Under the pieces are notes generated by a model. It had not been told where the DNA came from. It did no database searches and was given only the letters and a program-made list of their open reading frames with translations. Both the position numbers and the translations under genes were made by a program. A DNA stretch of 64,000 nucleotides. Origin: Pelobates cultripes (taxonomy: Eukaryota; Chordata; Amphibia; Anura; Pelobatidae). Below, piece after piece: positions 62,623 through 64,000 of the stretch; position 1 is the first letter of the stretch; the number at the start of each line of letters is the position of its first letter. Location of the stretch: contig OW240917.1 of NCBI GenBank assembly GCA_933207985.1, positions 108,217,812 through 108,281,811 of the forward strand, in the 5' to 3' direction.

Positions 62623-63544
62623 GGTATCGGTGTGTGCATCTGTATGTCTATCTATGTGTTTGTATGTGTCAGCACGTATATGAGTGTGTGTGTATGTGTA
62701 TCTATGTGTATCTATGTGTTAATGTGTATGTATATCTGTGTAAGTATTTATATATGTGGTAGTGTATGTACACACATCACAGCAAACAGCAGCACAGCAT
62801 GCAAACACACCCCTGCAAAAAAACATTCCATACAAACCCCTGCACTCAAACTCCAAAATGATATACAAACAGACCCTTTCTGTGGTATTCAGGCAGACTT
62901 TATGGAGCCAGGATATCCATTATCAGCACTCTTTTGTAAAATGCATCATTAGACGTATGCACTTACCTAAATGATCAACAAAAACTTATTAAAAGTGACC
63001 TGTTTGTTCGAAGGAAGCCCATTGTAAGCAAGTGAAAGGGAATGATAGCACAGAAATCAAGGTATTTATAGTAATCTTTAATCTAAACTATTAACGTACT
63101 TACCTTTGGTGGGAAACCAAACTAAACAATCATGAAGACAGATGAACTCCTGCAGGCCTGAATTTCAGCAGCAAATGGAATTTCAACAAATGACATCCTG
63201 AAGGGAAGGTTTGAAACAGGCCTTGGACATACTTTTGCCACTTGGGACAGTCCCTGAGTTTGCCACCCCTCTTAATACACACCAAAAATAATCCTGCAAC
63301 TCACCTCATCACTAAGGCACTGGCACGCCAGCCGCGCTGTGAGGAATACAGGGATATGATGTGATTTATATCCCCGCCTCCTTCAAACAGCCTGCGGCAT
63401 GCTCCAGAGCCTGTAGGCCGGAGGTGCTGGTGGAGCTTGGTTATGCTACATGAATTGACCGGCAGTAGAAGAGCACTGTGCGCTCCCCTCCTGTTGGTCA
63501 CTTGGACATTGCGACCTAAGGCTGCCTAAGCTGCCTTATGGATA
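62623..63544. other. Unassigned sequence
   Basis: A TGTGTATCTATGTG-rich stretch to about 62770, then sequence without recognised genes. TTTGCCACTTGGGACAGTCCCTGAGTTTGCCACC near 63234 has a short duplicated word, TTTGCCAC. Confidence 0.35.
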
Positions 63545-63645
63545 CATCAGCCCTGTGTCTCATGTGAAAATTGCCACCCCCAAAGAGTGCCGCCTGGGGT
63601 GGACCTACCTCTCCGCCACCCTCTAACTATGCCACTGCCCTGGTA
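63545..63645. mobile_element. hAT-like right-end relic
   Basis: AGTGCCGCCTGGGGTGGACC and ACTATGCCACTGCCCTG resemble the right tip of hAT elements (tip CAGGGCAGTGGCATAG on the other strand). The left end was not found. Confidence 0.4.
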
Positions 63646-63774
63646 GTCACCTTATGTAAATGCTACTTACTGGGTCTTTGGGGAAAGAGGCTTAGTGCTG
63701 GCTTGGCCTCATTTATCCAGTGGTCTGCGGTCATCCTCTCAGGGAAAGAGTTAGTTGAATGCATTTTAGGCAGC

Positions 63775-64000
63775 CAGGGCCGGACTGGGAGAAAAATTCG
63801 GCCCGGGCATTTTTTTAACACAGCGGCCCACTAAAAAGGGGGCGGGGCAGAGGAGGTGTGTTTTGTCATCACCAATGACAAACGCGCCTCCTCTCAAAGT
63901 AAGCATGTTGGTTCAATGCTCTTCCAGGGCAGACCATGCGCAGAGCTCTGCTGCGCAGAGCTCTGCTGAAGAGCTCTAGCATGAGAAAAAAGTCCTGTAT
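63775..64000. mobile_element. hAT-like element, left end, cut by the window edge
   Basis: CAGGGCCGGACTGGGAG, then CGGCCCGGGCATTTTT, is a typical left tip; the element continues past the window. The duplicated word GCGCAGAGCTCTGCT appears at 63950-63970. Confidence 0.45.

Overview
This is a vertebrate nuclear window, most likely from a frog (anuran). Two single-copy metazoan genes can be assembled exon by exon, lying tail to tail: cathepsin O (CTSO, + strand, 8 coding exons, 8432-24779) and tryptophan 2,3-dioxygenase (TDO2, - strand, 12 coding exons, 51951-31962). The same convergent CTSO/TDO2 neighbourhood is known in mammals. The frog assignment is an inference from the transposon mix: Penelope-like, L2, Tx1/L1-like, a sushi-type Ty3/gypsy element, and many short TTAA-flanked foldback elements.

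Layout. 1-8300 is intergenic: a 68-bp minisatellite repeat, a 5'-truncated L2 retrotransposon with an open reverse transcriptase frame, an L1-like fragment, a TA-flanked DNA transposon, a palindromic 80-bp element and a large foldback repeat. 8311-24779 is CTSO, preceded by an interferon-response-like motif; a Penelope-like element with a 14-bp target duplication sits in its first intron. 24780-31961 is the CTSO-TDO2 intergenic space, with MITEs and an L1-like 3' end. 31962-51951 is TDO2; its 7.6-kb intron 11 holds nested L2 copies, foldback repeats, and a hAT-like element that itself contains a gypsy solo LTR. A TATA box and CCAAT box lie just upstream of TDO2 exon 1. 53-54.7 kb holds retrotransposon relics with an inverted duplication. 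54808-61196 is a decayed Ty3/gypsy chromovirus (sushi type, - strand) with both LTRs, gag, pol and a chromodomain, interrupted by an 891-bp hAT-like element. The last 3 kb is dinucleotide-rich repeat and hAT-like relics.

How the genes work. CTSO is a papain-family lysosomal cysteine protease; its predicted Cys-His-Asn catalytic residues are intact over three exons. TDO2 is the heme enzyme that opens the tryptophan indole ring, the first step of the kynurenine pathway; its heme ligand and substrate residues are intact and the reconstructed protein is 407 residues. They are neighbours but not functionally coupled as far as the sequence shows.

The most interesting non-gene signals are: (1) a 10-nt sequence just inside the gypsy 5' LTR that is complementary to the predicted start of the element's own RNA, the signature of Tf1/sushi self-priming; (2) hammerhead-ribozyme-like folds in the Penelope-like element and in a second relic; (3) transposon-in-transposon nests whose target duplications can be read directly. 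No wholly new biological system was found.
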